Positions 20,753 to 30,172 of a stretch of 62,068 bases of DNA are shown here, in pieces. The position numbers and the translations under genes are program-made. Source of the DNA: a virus. Numbering within the stretch: the stretch's first letter is position 1; the number at the start of each line of letters is the position of its first letter. Under the pieces are notes generated by a model. It saw only the letters and a program-made list of their open reading frames with translations. It did no database searches and was not told the origin of the DNA. The stretch spans positions 1 to 62,068 of the IMG/VR virus record IMGVR_UViG_3300037222_000092; one strand, given 5' to 3'.

Positions 20753-21058
20753 TTATCGTCCCGCGTGACTGATCAAACCCCACAGTTTCTGCAGGGCCTC
20801 ACCGAAGGCAGCGGCACCCACGAAGATCGTGACGATCATAAACATCAACCACTTGACAAACTTACCGCCAGCCTTGGTTGCGTGGAAGAACCTTACGGCG
20901 TCGTTTAGTTCCTTGATGTCCTCTTTGCGCAAGTCCTCAAGCCACTTCCGCGTCGGCTCAGGCAATTGTCCAAACCGTTCGACTGGATCATGATAGAGAT
21001 GGGCGTAGTCATCGTCGCCATGGTCCCTATGATCTCTATGATCATTTTCGGAGACCAC
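20753..21058 (-). CDS. Tail-anchored membrane protein, lysis region
   Basis: 101 residues from a GTG at 21058. A His/Asp-rich N-terminus ('SENDHRDHRDHGDDDYAHLY') and a helical middle are followed by one C-terminal transmembrane segment ('VKWLMFMIVTIFVGAAAF'). Its place beside holin-like and endolysin genes makes a holin or accessory lysis role possible. Confidence 0.65.
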   Translation of the reverse strand: MVSENDHRDHRDHGDDDYAHLYHDPVERFGQLPEPTRKWLEDLRKEDIKELNDAVRFFHATKAGGKFVKWLMFMIVTIFVGAAAFGEALQKLWGLISHAGR

Positions 21059-21059
21059 G

Positions 21060-21473
21060 TTATGATTTCGCCGGCGTTGGTGCGTTTGCGGCAGGTGCGG
21101 CGGTCGGCGCAACCCGCGCCGATGAAACCGTAATATCTCGCAATTGCTGGGCGATGCTCTTGAGGGAGTCGGTCACGTTCGAGGAAAACTTGTCATCGTC
21201 CTTCGTGTGGTCATCAAACCGCGTGCCGACCATCGTCAGTTTGTTCACCGTGTCACCCTGCACGGTGTTCATTTTTCCGATCTGGTCCCACATCACTTTT
21301 GCATTAGCTTCGCGCGCTTTCACTTCGTCGACGTGGTTACTTTCCAAGATGCCAATCTCGTGCTGGACAAACCAGACAATGGCGATCATCAAAAACGGCA
21401 CAACCATTATCGCAACGCGCGATGTAAAGCGGCTGAAGGTACTCTCAGCGATCTTGTCGAAGGTTCCCGTCAC
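21060..21473 (-). CDS. Membrane protein with periplasmic coiled coil
   Basis: 137 residues: a transmembrane segment at about 20-37 ('VAIMVVPFLMIAIVWFV'), then a long helical region and a Pro/Ala-rich end. This i-spanin-like layout fits an inner-membrane lysis protein, but no outer-membrane lipoprotein partner was recognised. Confidence 0.6.
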   Translation of the reverse strand: MTGTFDKIAESTFSRFTSRVAIMVVPFLMIAIVWFVQHEIGILESNHVDEVKAREANAKVMWDQIGKMNTVQGDTVNKLTMVGTRFDDHTKDDDKFSSNVTDSLKSIAQQLRDITVSSARVAPTAAPAANAPTPAKS

Positions 21474-21474
21474 G

Positions 21475-22140
21475 TCACATCTCCCCGTCTGGAAGTTTGT
21501 TCATGGCGGCGTTATAGAGCGCAAAATTGTGCCAGCGGAACAAGATATCAATGTCGATAGATATCGGCGGCTCGTTGACGAATAGATGCGGCGCTCCGGC
21601 GCAATACCATTCAAGAGGCATTGTGAATGGAACATCAGTAACGCGATCGTAGTCGTCTTTTCCGCCATTAACAAAATTGTAATTCGGCACATTTGTCAGA
21701 ATATGGGCCAGATCTGAGAATCCCGGACGCGGCTCGCCCCATGTGATGCGCGCGAGCGGTGGCTTACCGCCGGCGATTGCATAGGCCGTGGCGATGGCAG
21801 CGCGGGCGGCGCCTAAACTATGCCCGCAGATGACGAACGGATCATCACCGATATAGTTCATCGCATCGGCAAGAATATCCCGCATACCGTCGTGGAAACC
21901 GGGATGCACATGGCTCGCAAGTTCCGGCACCCATATCGCCAGGGCCTCAAAATCGTGTAGCCAATCGTCGCGCGTGACCGAGCCGCGCAATATCAGATAC
22001 CAAAAGCCATCGATTTTAACGACTGCCCAACAGATCACGCCGTTTTCGCGATAGGCCCAGGAAACATCAACTGCCCCCGGCCTGCCGTATAGGCTAAACA
22101 CAAGCGCGGATGCCGATTTGATAATAGTGGTAGAGATCAC
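21475..22140 (-). CDS. Class 3 lipase-like alpha/beta hydrolase
   Basis: 221 residues. The nucleophile elbow is G106-H-S108-L-G with 'AARAAIATAYAIA' after it; the strand before ('GDDPFVICGHSLG') and later 'TWGEPRPGFSDLA' match class 3 lipases. Candidate Asp and His follow in 'DDYDRVTDVP' and 'CAGAPHLF'. No signal peptide. Among lysis genes, a lipase could attack outer-membrane or other lipids at release, similar in idea to LysB of mycobacteriophages. The enzyme class is well supported; substrate and role are inferred. Confidence 0.82.
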   Translation of the reverse strand: MISTTIIKSASALVFSLYGRPGAVDVSWAYRENGVICWAVVKIDGFWYLILRGSVTRDDWLHDFEALAIWVPELASHVHPGFHDGMRDILADAMNYIGDDPFVICGHSLGAARAAIATAYAIAGGKPPLARITWGEPRPGFSDLAHILTNVPNYNFVNGGKDDYDRVTDVPFTMPLEWYCAGAPHLFVNEPPISIDIDILFRWHNFALYNAAMNKLPDGEM

Positions 22141-22328
22141 GGGTTAGCCTCTTGCTTCATCAGTTCCGCGATCACGCTCTCACGTCCGGAATTCAGCTTG
22201 TAGATGCCGGCCACAAAATCCTCGACCGTGCCAGGTTGAAGATTGGCGGACCACAAGATGAAACGCTCCGAGACCGCCCGGTCAAAGGCGATCTCGACGG
22301 CGGCAACTGCGCGAGCCTGAAAGGTCAT
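22137..22328 (-). CDS. Hypothetical small protein
   Basis: 63 residues from the ATG at 22328 (TAATG overlap). Helical ('ARAVAAVEIAFDRAVSERFI'). Coupled to both neighbours. Unknown. Confidence 0.6.
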   Translation of the reverse strand: MTFQARAVAAVEIAFDRAVSERFILWSANLQPGTVEDFVAGIYKLNSGRESVIAELMKQEANP

Positions 22329-22894
22329 TACGGAATAAGGCCGCCGGTCGCTCCAAATGCGGCCACGCCGGTCACGATTCCGTTGATGAGCGCCAGCACG
22401 TTGGTCTTGAACATGGTCGCCGCACCGGCGCACGACGTATAGAGCGCGCCTTGGGGCGAGAGATTGTCCACCAATTCAGCCACGCTTTCGATGTCGCTGA
22501 TGGCGTGGGGATCGGGTTTTACCAAAGGGGTTTTTCCGTCGGCCCCGACCAATGAGAGTCCGGAGGCCTGCGCGTTCACGGCGATAATCGCGTTGAGGCA
22601 CTGCAGGCGAGTCTTGGATGCAGGCGTAGCCGCCGCCGTTGCCATCGCCGCGGCATAGGTAAGATCCGCTGCATTGGCTGACAGAATCGCTGCCCATATT
22701 TTCGGGCCGTCCTTGGTTATGTCGCTGGTCAGCGTCACACCGGCGATCGATGGCTTGGCTACGGTGCCCCCATGCAAATCGGTATTGATATCCTTGACGA
22801 CGTTTCCCGTAACCGCGGGGCGTCTCACTTGTGCATTGGCTGGCAACGCGAGCAACGCGAGACCGATAGCTGCAGCAAAGATCGTTCTAAACAT
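22328..22894 (-). CDS. Secreted protein of lysis region
   Basis: 188 residues from the ATG at 22894 with AAGGAG upstream. Sec signal peptide ('FRTIFAAAIGLALLALPANA', cleavage after ANA). The mature part is mixed helix with two cysteines. Function unknown; an exported partner of the lysis enzymes is possible. Confidence 0.65.
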   Translation of the reverse strand: MFRTIFAAAIGLALLALPANAQVRRPAVTGNVVKDINTDLHGGTVAKPSIAGVTLTSDITKDGPKIWAAILSANAADLTYAAAMATAAATPASKTRLQCLNAIIAVNAQASGLSLVGADGKTPLVKPDPHAISDIESVAELVDNLSPQGALYTSCAGAATMFKTNVLALINGIVTGVAAFGATGGLIP

Positions 22895-23084
22895 TGGAAT
22901 CTCCTTGGGGTGTTGCATCTCTTACCTTGTCCACCGCCGCGACGACCGCCGCGACGGCTTGATCGATATAGGCAGCCGGGACCATGCGCTGCTCCCAGGC
23001 CTGGATTAGCGTCGCCACCATGGCCTTCAGCGCGGTAGTGCCGGCCGCGATTTCGGCGGCGGTTAATTGCGGGGATGTTGTCAT
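22887..23084 (-). CDS. Hypothetical small helical protein
   Basis: 65 residues, helical and Ala-rich ('AAEIAAGTTALKAMVATLIQ'). Overlaps the secreted-protein gene by 8 bases and the holin-like gene by 4. Unknown. Confidence 0.6.
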   Translation of the reverse strand: MTTSPQLTAAEIAAGTTALKAMVATLIQAWEQRMVPAAYIDQAVAAVVAAVDKVRDATPQGDSNV

Positions 23085-23356
23085 TTTGTGATCCCTTTTG
23101 ATGGCGCAACCGGCGCGGGCACGGTTGGCCCGAGCGGAAACTGAGCCAATGCTTGTGGCGAACTGCCCGACGGGATCATGTGCAGCACGGCATTGAGCGT
23201 GCTGATTGCCCCGCCGAAAAACACACAGATTGCGACGATCTCATTTGCGACCGAAGTGCTGAAAATGGTGGTGAGCTCGGCACCGGCGCCGGCCGTGAAC
23301 ATCAGCAGCGCCGCAACAATGCTGATCCACATTCCCACGCGAGGATTGATCGTCAT
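23081..23356 (-). CDS. Holin-like membrane protein
   Basis: 91 residues with two transmembrane segments (about 8-27 and 37-60, 'EIVAICVFFGGAISTLNAVL') and a short polar C-terminus. It lies next to the endolysin gene, the usual site of a holin, which would form the membrane holes that release or activate endolysin. The call rests on topology and context. Confidence 0.7.
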   Translation of the reverse strand: MTINPRVGMWISIVAALLMFTAGAGAELTTIFSTSVANEIVAICVFFGGAISTLNAVLHMIPSGSSPQALAQFPLGPTVPAPVAPSKGITK

Positions 23357-23393
23357 TCGATTTCCTTTCGTTATTAACGGAAGAGATTCAAGA

Positions 23394-24218
23394 TTAAGGA
23401 ATCATCGCAGACTTGATTGCAGCGCGCGTGACCGGCCCGGCGATCCCATCGGAAACAAGATCGTGTTTTGCCTGGAATGAAGTCACGGCAGCTTTCGTTG
23501 CCGCACCCGCATCTCCATCGACCGCGAGATGATCTCCGAGTTTGTTCAGCGATGTTTGCAGCCAGGTGACGGAAGTGAGTTCTTCCTCTGTCATGCCGGA
23601 GCTTGCAACCTCGTTCACCGCGGCGGGAATCTCGACATGATCACCAGGATGTGCTGCCTGCATATAGGTGGCTACGTCGGCGACCAGCTCAGCCTTCACC
23701 ATATTTCTACCGGGGCAGGTCTTATGGGTAGTCACGGGATCTTCCTTATGGAAGTGAATCCCGCGGACGCCAAATTTATAGTCCACCGGATTCAAGCCAA
23801 TGCGGGCGTGCAGGATGGCGAGCATGGCAATCAGATTTGTGCGGCTGCCGTTGCCAAACGGCTCGGACTCAAATTCGCCGACCGTCTCGATGCCCCAGGT
23901 TATTGAATTCCAGGCCGGCGAATGCGTGCCGTGCTGGGTGAATGGTGTGAATAATAAAATTCCATCTGGGCAGACGAAGGCGTGTGGGCCACCTGACCAA
24001 CCCATGCCAGCGTAATAGCTCTGCAGGTTGCGGCCCCATTGTTCGGGCGTCCAATTGCCGTGCTTTTCCGGATGCGCGCGCCATTCGGCGTAATTTGAGA
24101 GGCTCGGCGCCGAGGCGTTGTGAACCACAACGAATTGAGGCTTCCAGCCGGTGAATTGCAGCGCGGCGACATGCGCGGCAAAGCCGGGCACGTCGACAAA
24201 TTTGTCGACGATAATCAT
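23394..24218 (-). CDS. Endolysin: N-acetylmuramoyl-L-alanine amidase with PG-binding domain
   Basis: 274 residues. The amidase_2 domain spans about 1-185, with zinc ligands in 'FVVVHNAS' and 'TTHKTCPGRN' and the conserved 'GIHFHKED'. A peptidoglycan-binding_1 domain follows at about 210-272 ('WLQTSLNKLG...VDGDAGAATKAAVTSFQAKH'). No signal peptide, so it depends on the holin. It cleaves the amide bond between muramic acid and the peptide stem. Confidence 0.92.
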   Translation of the reverse strand: MIIVDKFVDVPGFAAHVAALQFTGWKPQFVVVHNASAPSLSNYAEWRAHPEKHGNWTPEQWGRNLQSYYAGMGWSGGPHAFVCPDGILLFTPFTQHGTHSPAWNSITWGIETVGEFESEPFGNGSRTNLIAMLAILHARIGLNPVDYKFGVRGIHFHKEDPVTTHKTCPGRNMVKAELVADVATYMQAAHPGDHVEIPAAVNEVASSGMTEEELTSVTWLQTSLNKLGDHLAVDGDAGAATKAAVTSFQAKHDLVSDGIAGPVTRAAIKSAMIP

Positions 24219-24239
24219 GGGGCACCTTTCGCGAGATGA

Positions 24240-24809
24240 TTATTGAGAGACGGCAGGCGGAATGATGATCGCCAATGCGCGCGCATTCGCCTTATTGCAT
24301 CGGTTCATCCATCCGTGGCCATAACCGGTCTTGGTAACCGGGCTCGGCACCCAATTCGGGCTTTCGTGTTTCTTGGAAATCCAGACCGCGCCGAGTGCCA
24401 GCACCAGCGCTTTCGCATCAGCCTGCTTTGCGAGCGCAACCGTCGCGTCGTCCATTGCCCCGGTGAGCGGCCACATGCCGAGCGCGAGCTGCAGGGCGAT
24501 GATTCCGCCATGAAGACCGAGGTTCACTGCAATATCGAGTAGGCGATAATCGGGACCGCTCGGCAATTCATCAAACCGAAGCGGCGCGGCAAACATATCG
24601 GTATAGATTTGCGCCGCCGTCTCGCTCGTTATAGCTCCCACATCATCAACGGTTGCCGGAGGCAAGCCTTTTGTCTTGCGCCAGTCACTCAGGAACGTCA
24701 CCGATACGCCGTGTCGGCTTGCACCTCCTGGCTCAGATGCGCCCACATTTAGTTCCGAGCCTTCGTCCTCGTCGATGTAGGCAAGTGACGAGGGAAGATT
24801 TGCTATCAC
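24240..24809 (-). CDS. GH108-type muramidase
   Basis: 189 residues. 'DEDEGSELNVGASEPGGASR' and the following 'HGVS' carry the glutamate of the family GH108 motif; 'GYGHGWMNRC' near the C-terminus also fits. GH108 enzymes are phage lysozymes cutting the glycan strand. Together with the amidase, the phage has two peptidoglycan hydrolases of different specificity. This one could also be virion-associated, since tail genes follow. Confidence 0.82.
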   Translation of the reverse strand: MIANLPSSLAYIDEDEGSELNVGASEPGGASRHGVSVTFLSDWRKTKGLPPATVDDVGAITSETAAQIYTDMFAAPLRFDELPSGPDYRLLDIAVNLGLHGGIIALQLALGMWPLTGAMDDATVALAKQADAKALVLALGAVWISKKHESPNWVPSPVTKTGYGHGWMNRCNKANARALAIIIPPAVSQ

Positions 24810-25216
24810 GATGGGATCAAGGTTGCAGTGAGTATTGGGCCAACATAGGTGCCGACGCTGACAATCACCCAGCGGAACTGATCTCCGAAGATGCCGTCAA
24901 CGGAGGTGCTGGCCGTTAGCGCAAGGCTGCCTGGCGTCTTGTCTGTGACCTGTGGCGTCAGCTTCGACAAATTCCTGTTCTTGACGGCATTGGCTGTGGT
25001 CCAATGGAAGTTGGCCACGTCCTGCCAGGTGACACCAGAATCGAGCGAGGTCTGCAGATAGAGATCGATGGTCGTTCCGCCTGAGGCATAACCGGTCACG
25101 GATGCCTGGACGGTCAAGGCGAGCATTCCATCGAAGCGTGTCATAGGCAGACCTGTGACTGTGCCAGCGACCGTGATTGGGTTAGGCCCGAAAGTTCTGA
25201 TCTGTGGTTGCAGCAT
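24806..25216 (-). CDS. Putative virion protein
   Basis: 136 residues, beta-rich ('GTTIDLYLQTSLDSGVTWQD', 'FRWVIVSVGTYVGPILTATL'). This sandwich-like pattern is common in small phage decoration or tail-associated proteins. Overlaps the muramidase start by 4 bases and follows the tail-tip gene. Confidence 0.65.
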   Translation of the reverse strand: MLQPQIRTFGPNPITVAGTVTGLPMTRFDGMLALTVQASVTGYASGGTTIDLYLQTSLDSGVTWQDVANFHWTTANAVKNRNLSKLTPQVTDKTPGSLALTASTSVDGIFGDQFRWVIVSVGTYVGPILTATLIPS

Positions 25217-25234
25217 AGAAGCGCTCCTTGTGCG

Positions 25235-28200
25235 TTATTGCCAGACCCCGGCGACCGCGACGATGGGCTGAGTGGCGTCGCTTTCAGTAATCCAAAAGTG
25301 TTTTGATTCTGAAACTGTTACCGCCATGTCGTAGGCGCTGTAACAAAGATTAGGTGTGGTGCTGGTCGCGGCGTCAGCGCGCTCGGTCGGCGTGCCCGTA
25401 CCGGTCCATGTTCCGGTAAAAGTCGCGCTACCATCCGTGCCATATCCGGCGGCGATCAGCACTTGTCCAGCGAGCGCTCCGATAGGCCCCACATTTGCGA
25501 TAGTTGTGCTCGCATCGTAGGTGTATCCGTTGCCCGAGTAGCTTGGTACATGCGAAGACGCCACAACCTTCCAAACGCTGATCTGGATTGCCTTCGGTGA
25601 ACCGGCGATGCTGACGATGATGTCCGCAGTTGTGCCGCTCGGATAGGGTACTTCAAATAGAGCCAAGCGATAGCCGCGTCCGAACCAATCGGTCTGGTAT
25701 TGGAGGCGATTGGCTGCCACACCACCGACTGTCAATGTCGGAGTATTATTAGAATTTACCCAGCCAACTGCGACCACCACCACGCGATAGGGATCGGCCG
25801 AACCAATGGCGGTGGCAGTGAACGTTCCGGATGTGTCGCCCACCAATGACGTTTGATAGGCTACAGATGTCGTAATCGTTGCGCTGGCGTCCACCACAAT
25901 TGGATCGGCCATTTCCTGCAATAAAAGTTGCGGTGCCACGGTTGTCATGGTGGCAGTCGCAGAAGTATTATTATTATACATCAAGACCGTAATGACCGTC
26001 GATCCACCCGGACAATTGTTGACTATCTGCTTAAATGAATTTGCAAGAGTCATTCCTGTATTAGTAAAATTTGGATTATGAGGAAAACTCTTAATCAGAG
26101 TGCTATTCACGTATAACGCAATAAAGCCACCAACGGTTGTCGGAGTAGAGGAGCTTTTCAGAACGGTATTGAAATCAATCAGCAGAGAACTACCAACTCC
26201 CACCACAATCGTCGCTGAGATAATAGTGCCACCTGCACCACCATTATTCCATCCCGTTAGCGTTCTGACAACATCTGAGCTGTTAACTGTGGTGATAGTG
26301 CCGAGAAGGCCATTATCCATAGTGCGTGTGGTGATGGCACCGTCCGGTATTGCATCCGGTCGCAACGCAATCTGCGGAACTCCGTTGACTTGTTCCACCA
26401 GAAACGGCGCGAATGGATCTCCACCATCAACATCAGGAATTCTAAATTCTGTACTGTCAGCGGAAAATTGCAAGCGTGAATAGGGCACGCCGAACGAATC
26501 AATATAGGCCGCAATTTGAATTCCAGCAGAGGCAAATGAACCACCAATCGAAGCATTTACCTGCATATCAATCAGGGCCAAAGCTGATCCGGTTGGATCA
26601 ACACTCGCGATAATCTGAAATTGGCCGTTGGCGCTTAGGTTGCCGTAATTAGCGGAGACATCATATTGCAAACTAGCTAGTGTATCATTGATTGAGGCAA
26701 GAGTAGCGAGATCAAGGCTGATATTAGAAATAGCACTCGCTAATGATGCACCGACGCTGGTGGTTAGGTCAGCCACTCCCTGTAAGGCATTTGCCGCCGC
26801 ACTTGCCGCGGTCGTCACGTTCGCGTCTGTGGTGGCGAAATGAGCCGTCGCCAACATAGAAACGCTGCTTAGATCATTGCCCAACGCGAACAACTGAGCG
26901 GCGGCATCCTGAGACGCTGCGATGGTGTCGTTCAACTCCAAGGTCAATGTGGCATCAAGCGCCGCCAGGCCGACGGTGCCAGCGGGTGGAGTTGATCCTG
27001 AGACAACCTGATTGCCGACCGCCGCGCCTGTGTTGACCCATGAAGTATAGGTGGTTGTCCGTGGAGGCTTCGTTTCGACAGTGGCGCGCGCTTCATAGAT
27101 CGCGCCTGACTGAATACCTGAAATTATCAGCCCCAACCCGGTGGTTGGGTCGTCAAACCTTGCGTTCAGGACATTGCTGTCGCCCTGGATACGGTACTGG
27201 ACGAGAACCGCTGTAATTGTGGTGTCGGTGATCGCCGTCCAACTGCAGGTTAGAGCCGGCGTCGTGATGCTGCCGGGTGCGTTGATCTGGAGAGCAGCGA
27301 TCGAGAAAGAAGAGACCGTTGTCGTTAATGCGTTGAACGCTGCCAGATTAGTCGGAGACGTTCCGGAAAGCTCGTCGGCACTGGCAGTCCAATCGAATGC
27401 GGTTGATGCGATCTCGCGCAAGGTCAAGGTGATGGTCTGATCGAGATTGAGCGTCGTTATGCTGATCAGAAATGTCTTGGTAAAATTAAATCGCGCCGAG
27501 GTCCAGGTCACCCAATCGCCCGGCTCCAGAACCGAGAACTTGAACGGCAGGGTGATCGTTGCCGTCGCCTGCAAGCGCGCCAGTTTGCGGGTGATTTCCT
27601 CGACCCGCTGCGCTTGCGTTCCCGAATAGATCATCGGGAAGTCGATCGATACGGCCAATTCCTCGCCGTCCGTCGTGGCGTCCGTCGATGACACGCGCGG
27701 CGGCGAAGAGATCGAGGCCCAATTCTGCGCTGGCTCCGAATAGGTGCCGAACACCGCATTTATCAGATCGGCGCGCGATCGATGCGAAGAGTAAACTTGG
27801 CTCTGGCCGGCAACCAGATCGCTATCGGTAAAACTCAATGCGACGGTTTGCGCTACACCAGCCTGCGGCGCAAATACCCCGGCGTCTTCCAGAAGCGTTC
27901 CCGCCATTGAGCTCAGGAACGCCGTTATGGCATCGCGGTGCTGCACATTGGCGGCGACCTGCATACCGACGCGGTAGCGATTCTCGGTAGTGGTCCAGGT
28001 CAGGTTGAAGGATGCATTAATTCCTGAACCAGAAGTTGATCCTTGTACAACAGGATTACCGGCCGCAACTGTGAATTGACCGGATTGAATAATTGTTGCG
28101 TGTGTTATCTTGTTGCTGTGAGCCGTATCAATCGTATCAACGCGAACTTGGATCGGCGTTGTAAAGGTGCCGCCGGTTAGAGTTAGGACATCACCGACCG

Positions 28201-29131
28201 CATGGCCAGTTCCTGCATTGCTGATGGAAGAGATCGATGCGGCGCCGAGTCTTAATGTGATCGCGTCGTCGCACGAATTCGCCGCTGCGACATAGGCATT
28301 CTGCACCATGTCGGCGGTGCTAAGTCCCATGCCCAGCACCAGATTGCCATTGACCCAGACTCCGCGCTGATAATTGTAGAGACCAATCGCCGGGTTGGCT
28401 GTCCATTCATAGGTCGATTGGGTGCCCCATCGGTGGGCGCCAGAACCGCCAACCGTGGAATCCTTTCTTACATCGTAGCAACGTAGCCCTTTGACCACGA
28501 AAAGGAACTGCGGAATGGCGCCGGAGGAATAGACGTTGGTGTCATAGGCCAGCGTGATCGAGACGTAGCAGATTCCGGTCAGGGTATTGTTTGAACTCCA
28601 TCGCCCCGGCGGATTGGCATGCGAGACGAGGTCTGAATCGGCCGCTTGACTGTCGCTTCCATTGAAAAACCGCACCAGCATCTTCGGCGTGCCGCCGATG
28701 ACGCCGCCCGTGCGATACTCTGTGACAGGATATCCGGAGCCCCAACTAAGGCTTACCGGCGTCGATTCAATAGTAACCGGCAATCCGGCGATGTACATTC
28801 CGGCGAGGCTGTCATGCAGACCGTCGCCGACGGCATAGACCATCTGCAGATTATCGTTATTGGTTCCGTCCGCATTCCAGTAAAGCAGCGCTCCCGCTGT
28901 GGCCTGCATGCCGAACAAGGCGCTGCGCGGCAGATTTGCCCCGAACTGGACTGTGGTCTGCACGCCGCCGAGAGATGACGGAGTGCTCGGCTTCGGCGTC
29001 AATATTTTTGCGAGATAACTAAGGCCAAATGATAAAGCAACGGTGCCGGCGAGTTCAATAAGCCCGACAACAACGGGCCCAAGCTCTTCAACAAGTGCAG
29101 CACCTAAAATGAGAGGGACAATAAATGGCAT
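25235..29131 (-). CDS. Tail tip / host-specificity protein (GTA gp15 / J-like)
   Basis: 1298 residues, the last of the tail-assembly set. The N-terminus has a hydrophobic glycine-rich segment, then the 'phage tail' domain ('FKFSVLEPGDWVTWTSARFN') around residue 545, fibronectin-like Pro/Thr-rich stretches, and a helical Ala-rich stalk at about 770-850. The C-terminal 450 residues look like receptor-binding beta domains. The order of four genes (30173, 29539, 29135, 25235) mirrors gp12-gp15 of Rhodobacter gene transfer agent, supporting the assignment. Confidence 0.88.
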   Translation of the reverse strand: MPFIVPLILGAALVEELGPVVVGLIELAGTVALSFGLSYLAKILTPKPSTPSSLGGVQTTVQFGANLPRSALFGMQATAGALLYWNADGTNNDNLQMVYAVGDGLHDSLAGMYIAGLPVTIESTPVSLSWGSGYPVTEYRTGGVIGGTPKMLVRFFNGSDSQAADSDLVSHANPPGRWSSNNTLTGICYVSITLAYDTNVYSSGAIPQFLFVVKGLRCYDVRKDSTVGGSGAHRWGTQSTYEWTANPAIGLYNYQRGVWVNGNLVLGMGLSTADMVQNAYVAAANSCDDAITLRLGAASISSISNAGTGHAVGDVLTLTGGTFTTPIQVRVDTIDTAHSNKITHATIIQSGQFTVAAGNPVVQGSTSGSGINASFNLTWTTTENRYRVGMQVAANVQHRDAITAFLSSMAGTLLEDAGVFAPQAGVAQTVALSFTDSDLVAGQSQVYSSHRSRADLINAVFGTYSEPAQNWASISSPPRVSSTDATTDGEELAVSIDFPMIYSGTQAQRVEEITRKLARLQATATITLPFKFSVLEPGDWVTWTSARFNFTKTFLISITTLNLDQTITLTLREIASTAFDWTASADELSGTSPTNLAAFNALTTTVSSFSIAALQINAPGSITTPALTCSWTAITDTTITAVLVQYRIQGDSNVLNARFDDPTTGLGLIISGIQSGAIYEARATVETKPPRTTTYTSWVNTGAAVGNQVVSGSTPPAGTVGLAALDATLTLELNDTIAASQDAAAQLFALGNDLSSVSMLATAHFATTDANVTTAASAAANALQGVADLTTSVGASLASAISNISLDLATLASINDTLASLQYDVSANYGNLSANGQFQIIASVDPTGSALALIDMQVNASIGGSFASAGIQIAAYIDSFGVPYSRLQFSADSTEFRIPDVDGGDPFAPFLVEQVNGVPQIALRPDAIPDGAITTRTMDNGLLGTITTVNSSDVVRTLTGWNNGGAGGTIISATIVVGVGSSLLIDFNTVLKSSSTPTTVGGFIALYVNSTLIKSFPHNPNFTNTGMTLANSFKQIVNNCPGGSTVITVLMYNNNTSATATMTTVAPQLLLQEMADPIVVDASATITTSVAYQTSLVGDTSGTFTATAIGSADPYRVVVVAVGWVNSNNTPTLTVGGVAANRLQYQTDWFGRGYRLALFEVPYPSGTTADIIVSIAGSPKAIQISVWKVVASSHVPSYSGNGYTYDASTTIANVGPIGALAGQVLIAAGYGTDGSATFTGTWTGTGTPTERADAATSTTPNLCYSAYDMAVTVSESKHFWITESDATQPIVAVAGVWQ

Positions 29132-29134
29132 TGC

Positions 29135-29539
29135 CTAGATCCGGAATGCCCTAACGGCGGATGAACGAGATGTGAAGGTCAACCCGGACGTAGCCTTGCC
29201 GAGAATCTTCGAACCGATGCAGATCGCCGCGGCAATTTGCTCGCCCTGCTTGACCGCGACAAGATCACCGCGACTGGCAAAAGACGGGGCTATCTCATCG
29301 GGAAAATACTTCGCCAAAAAATCCCCGACGTCGCGCAGTTTTAATCCGGCAAGAATTCGCGCGATGTCCATTTCGGTACGATACGATCCGCAAAACTCAA
29401 TGCAGGGATTTTCTCCGGTTATTGCCTCGACCGCATCCATGGTCAATTCGAAGCAATCGGATACGCCCAATTCGAAGGGCAATGCGCGATGCCTATCGAT
29501 CGCGGTGGCAAGCCGCGTTTCCCAATCCGGTAATCTCAT
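29135..29539 (-). CDS. Tail-tip peptidase-like protein (GTA gp14 position, DUF6950-like)
   Basis: 134 residues. 'ELGVSDCFELTMDAVEAITG' matches the Cys-bearing helix of NlpC/P60-like folds, but the catalytic His is not obvious, so it may be a structural, inactive relative. Sits between the DUF2163-like gene and the tail tip, as GTA gp14 does. Confidence 0.75.
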   Translation of the reverse strand: MRLPDWETRLATAIDRHRALPFELGVSDCFELTMDAVEAITGENPCIEFCGSYRTEMDIARILAGLKLRDVGDFLAKYFPDEIAPSFASRGDLVAVKQGEQIAAAICIGSKILGKATSGLTFTSRSSAVRAFRI

Positions 29540-30171
29540 TAATTAACATGCACCCATTGAACACCAGATCCGTGCCCGGTCGATCCGGCATTCTGGTTGA
29601 TGCGGCCCCAGAAAATGTCCTGCACGCCAGCGGTTGCCGCCATCATAAGGCCGCCGTCGGTCGCATTGATCAATCGCTGGTCGGCATCCGAGCGCGTGCG
29701 GTATCCAGTTTTAAGATGATCGCGCGATTTCGATTCCGAATAGGCTTTAAGGACCGCTCCGCCGCCGATCTGGTCCTCGTGATCGATCTTGTCGATGTAC
29801 CCCGAATAGAATCGCTCGACCGACAACAGCGTGCGGGTATCGGGGTCGATGTAGGCACGTGATATTTTAACTGGCGCCTGGTGCCAGGTTTCGGCCTCTA
29901 TGGTTGCCAAAACGTCGGGCGACAAATCGGAATTCGGCACCGATGTCAGAGTCACCAGCAACGGCACCGATGATAGATCGGACACCCCGTCGATCTGCTG
30001 AATGTCGATCAGGCTGCCGGCACCGGTATAATCGTTACCGCTATAGGTCAGAATGCCCTGCCCTGTCCAAAACCGGTAGGTTCCGGATGGAAACGTAAAC
30101 TCCATAAGTGCCCGGCTGACCGCGCGGCCGGTCGCCAGCATGGTGATGGTGCCGGAATCGAAGGATTTCAT
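29539..30171 (-). CDS. Distal tail hub protein (DUF2163-like, GTA gp13)
   Basis: 210 residues. 'ALMEFTFPSGTYRFWTGQGI' and 'ERFYSGYIDKIDHEDQIGGG' fit the DUF2163/BR0599-type baseplate hub proteins of alphaproteobacterial phages and GTAs. Overlaps its neighbours by at most one base. Confidence 0.8.
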   Translation of the reverse strand: MKSFDSGTITMLATGRAVSRALMEFTFPSGTYRFWTGQGILTYSGNDYTGAGSLIDIQQIDGVSDLSSVPLLVTLTSVPNSDLSPDVLATIEAETWHQAPVKISRAYIDPDTRTLLSVERFYSGYIDKIDHEDQIGGGAVLKAYSESKSRDHLKTGYRTRSDADQRLINATDGGLMMAATAGVQDIFWGRINQNAGSTGHGSGVQWVHVN

Positions 30172-30172
30172 G

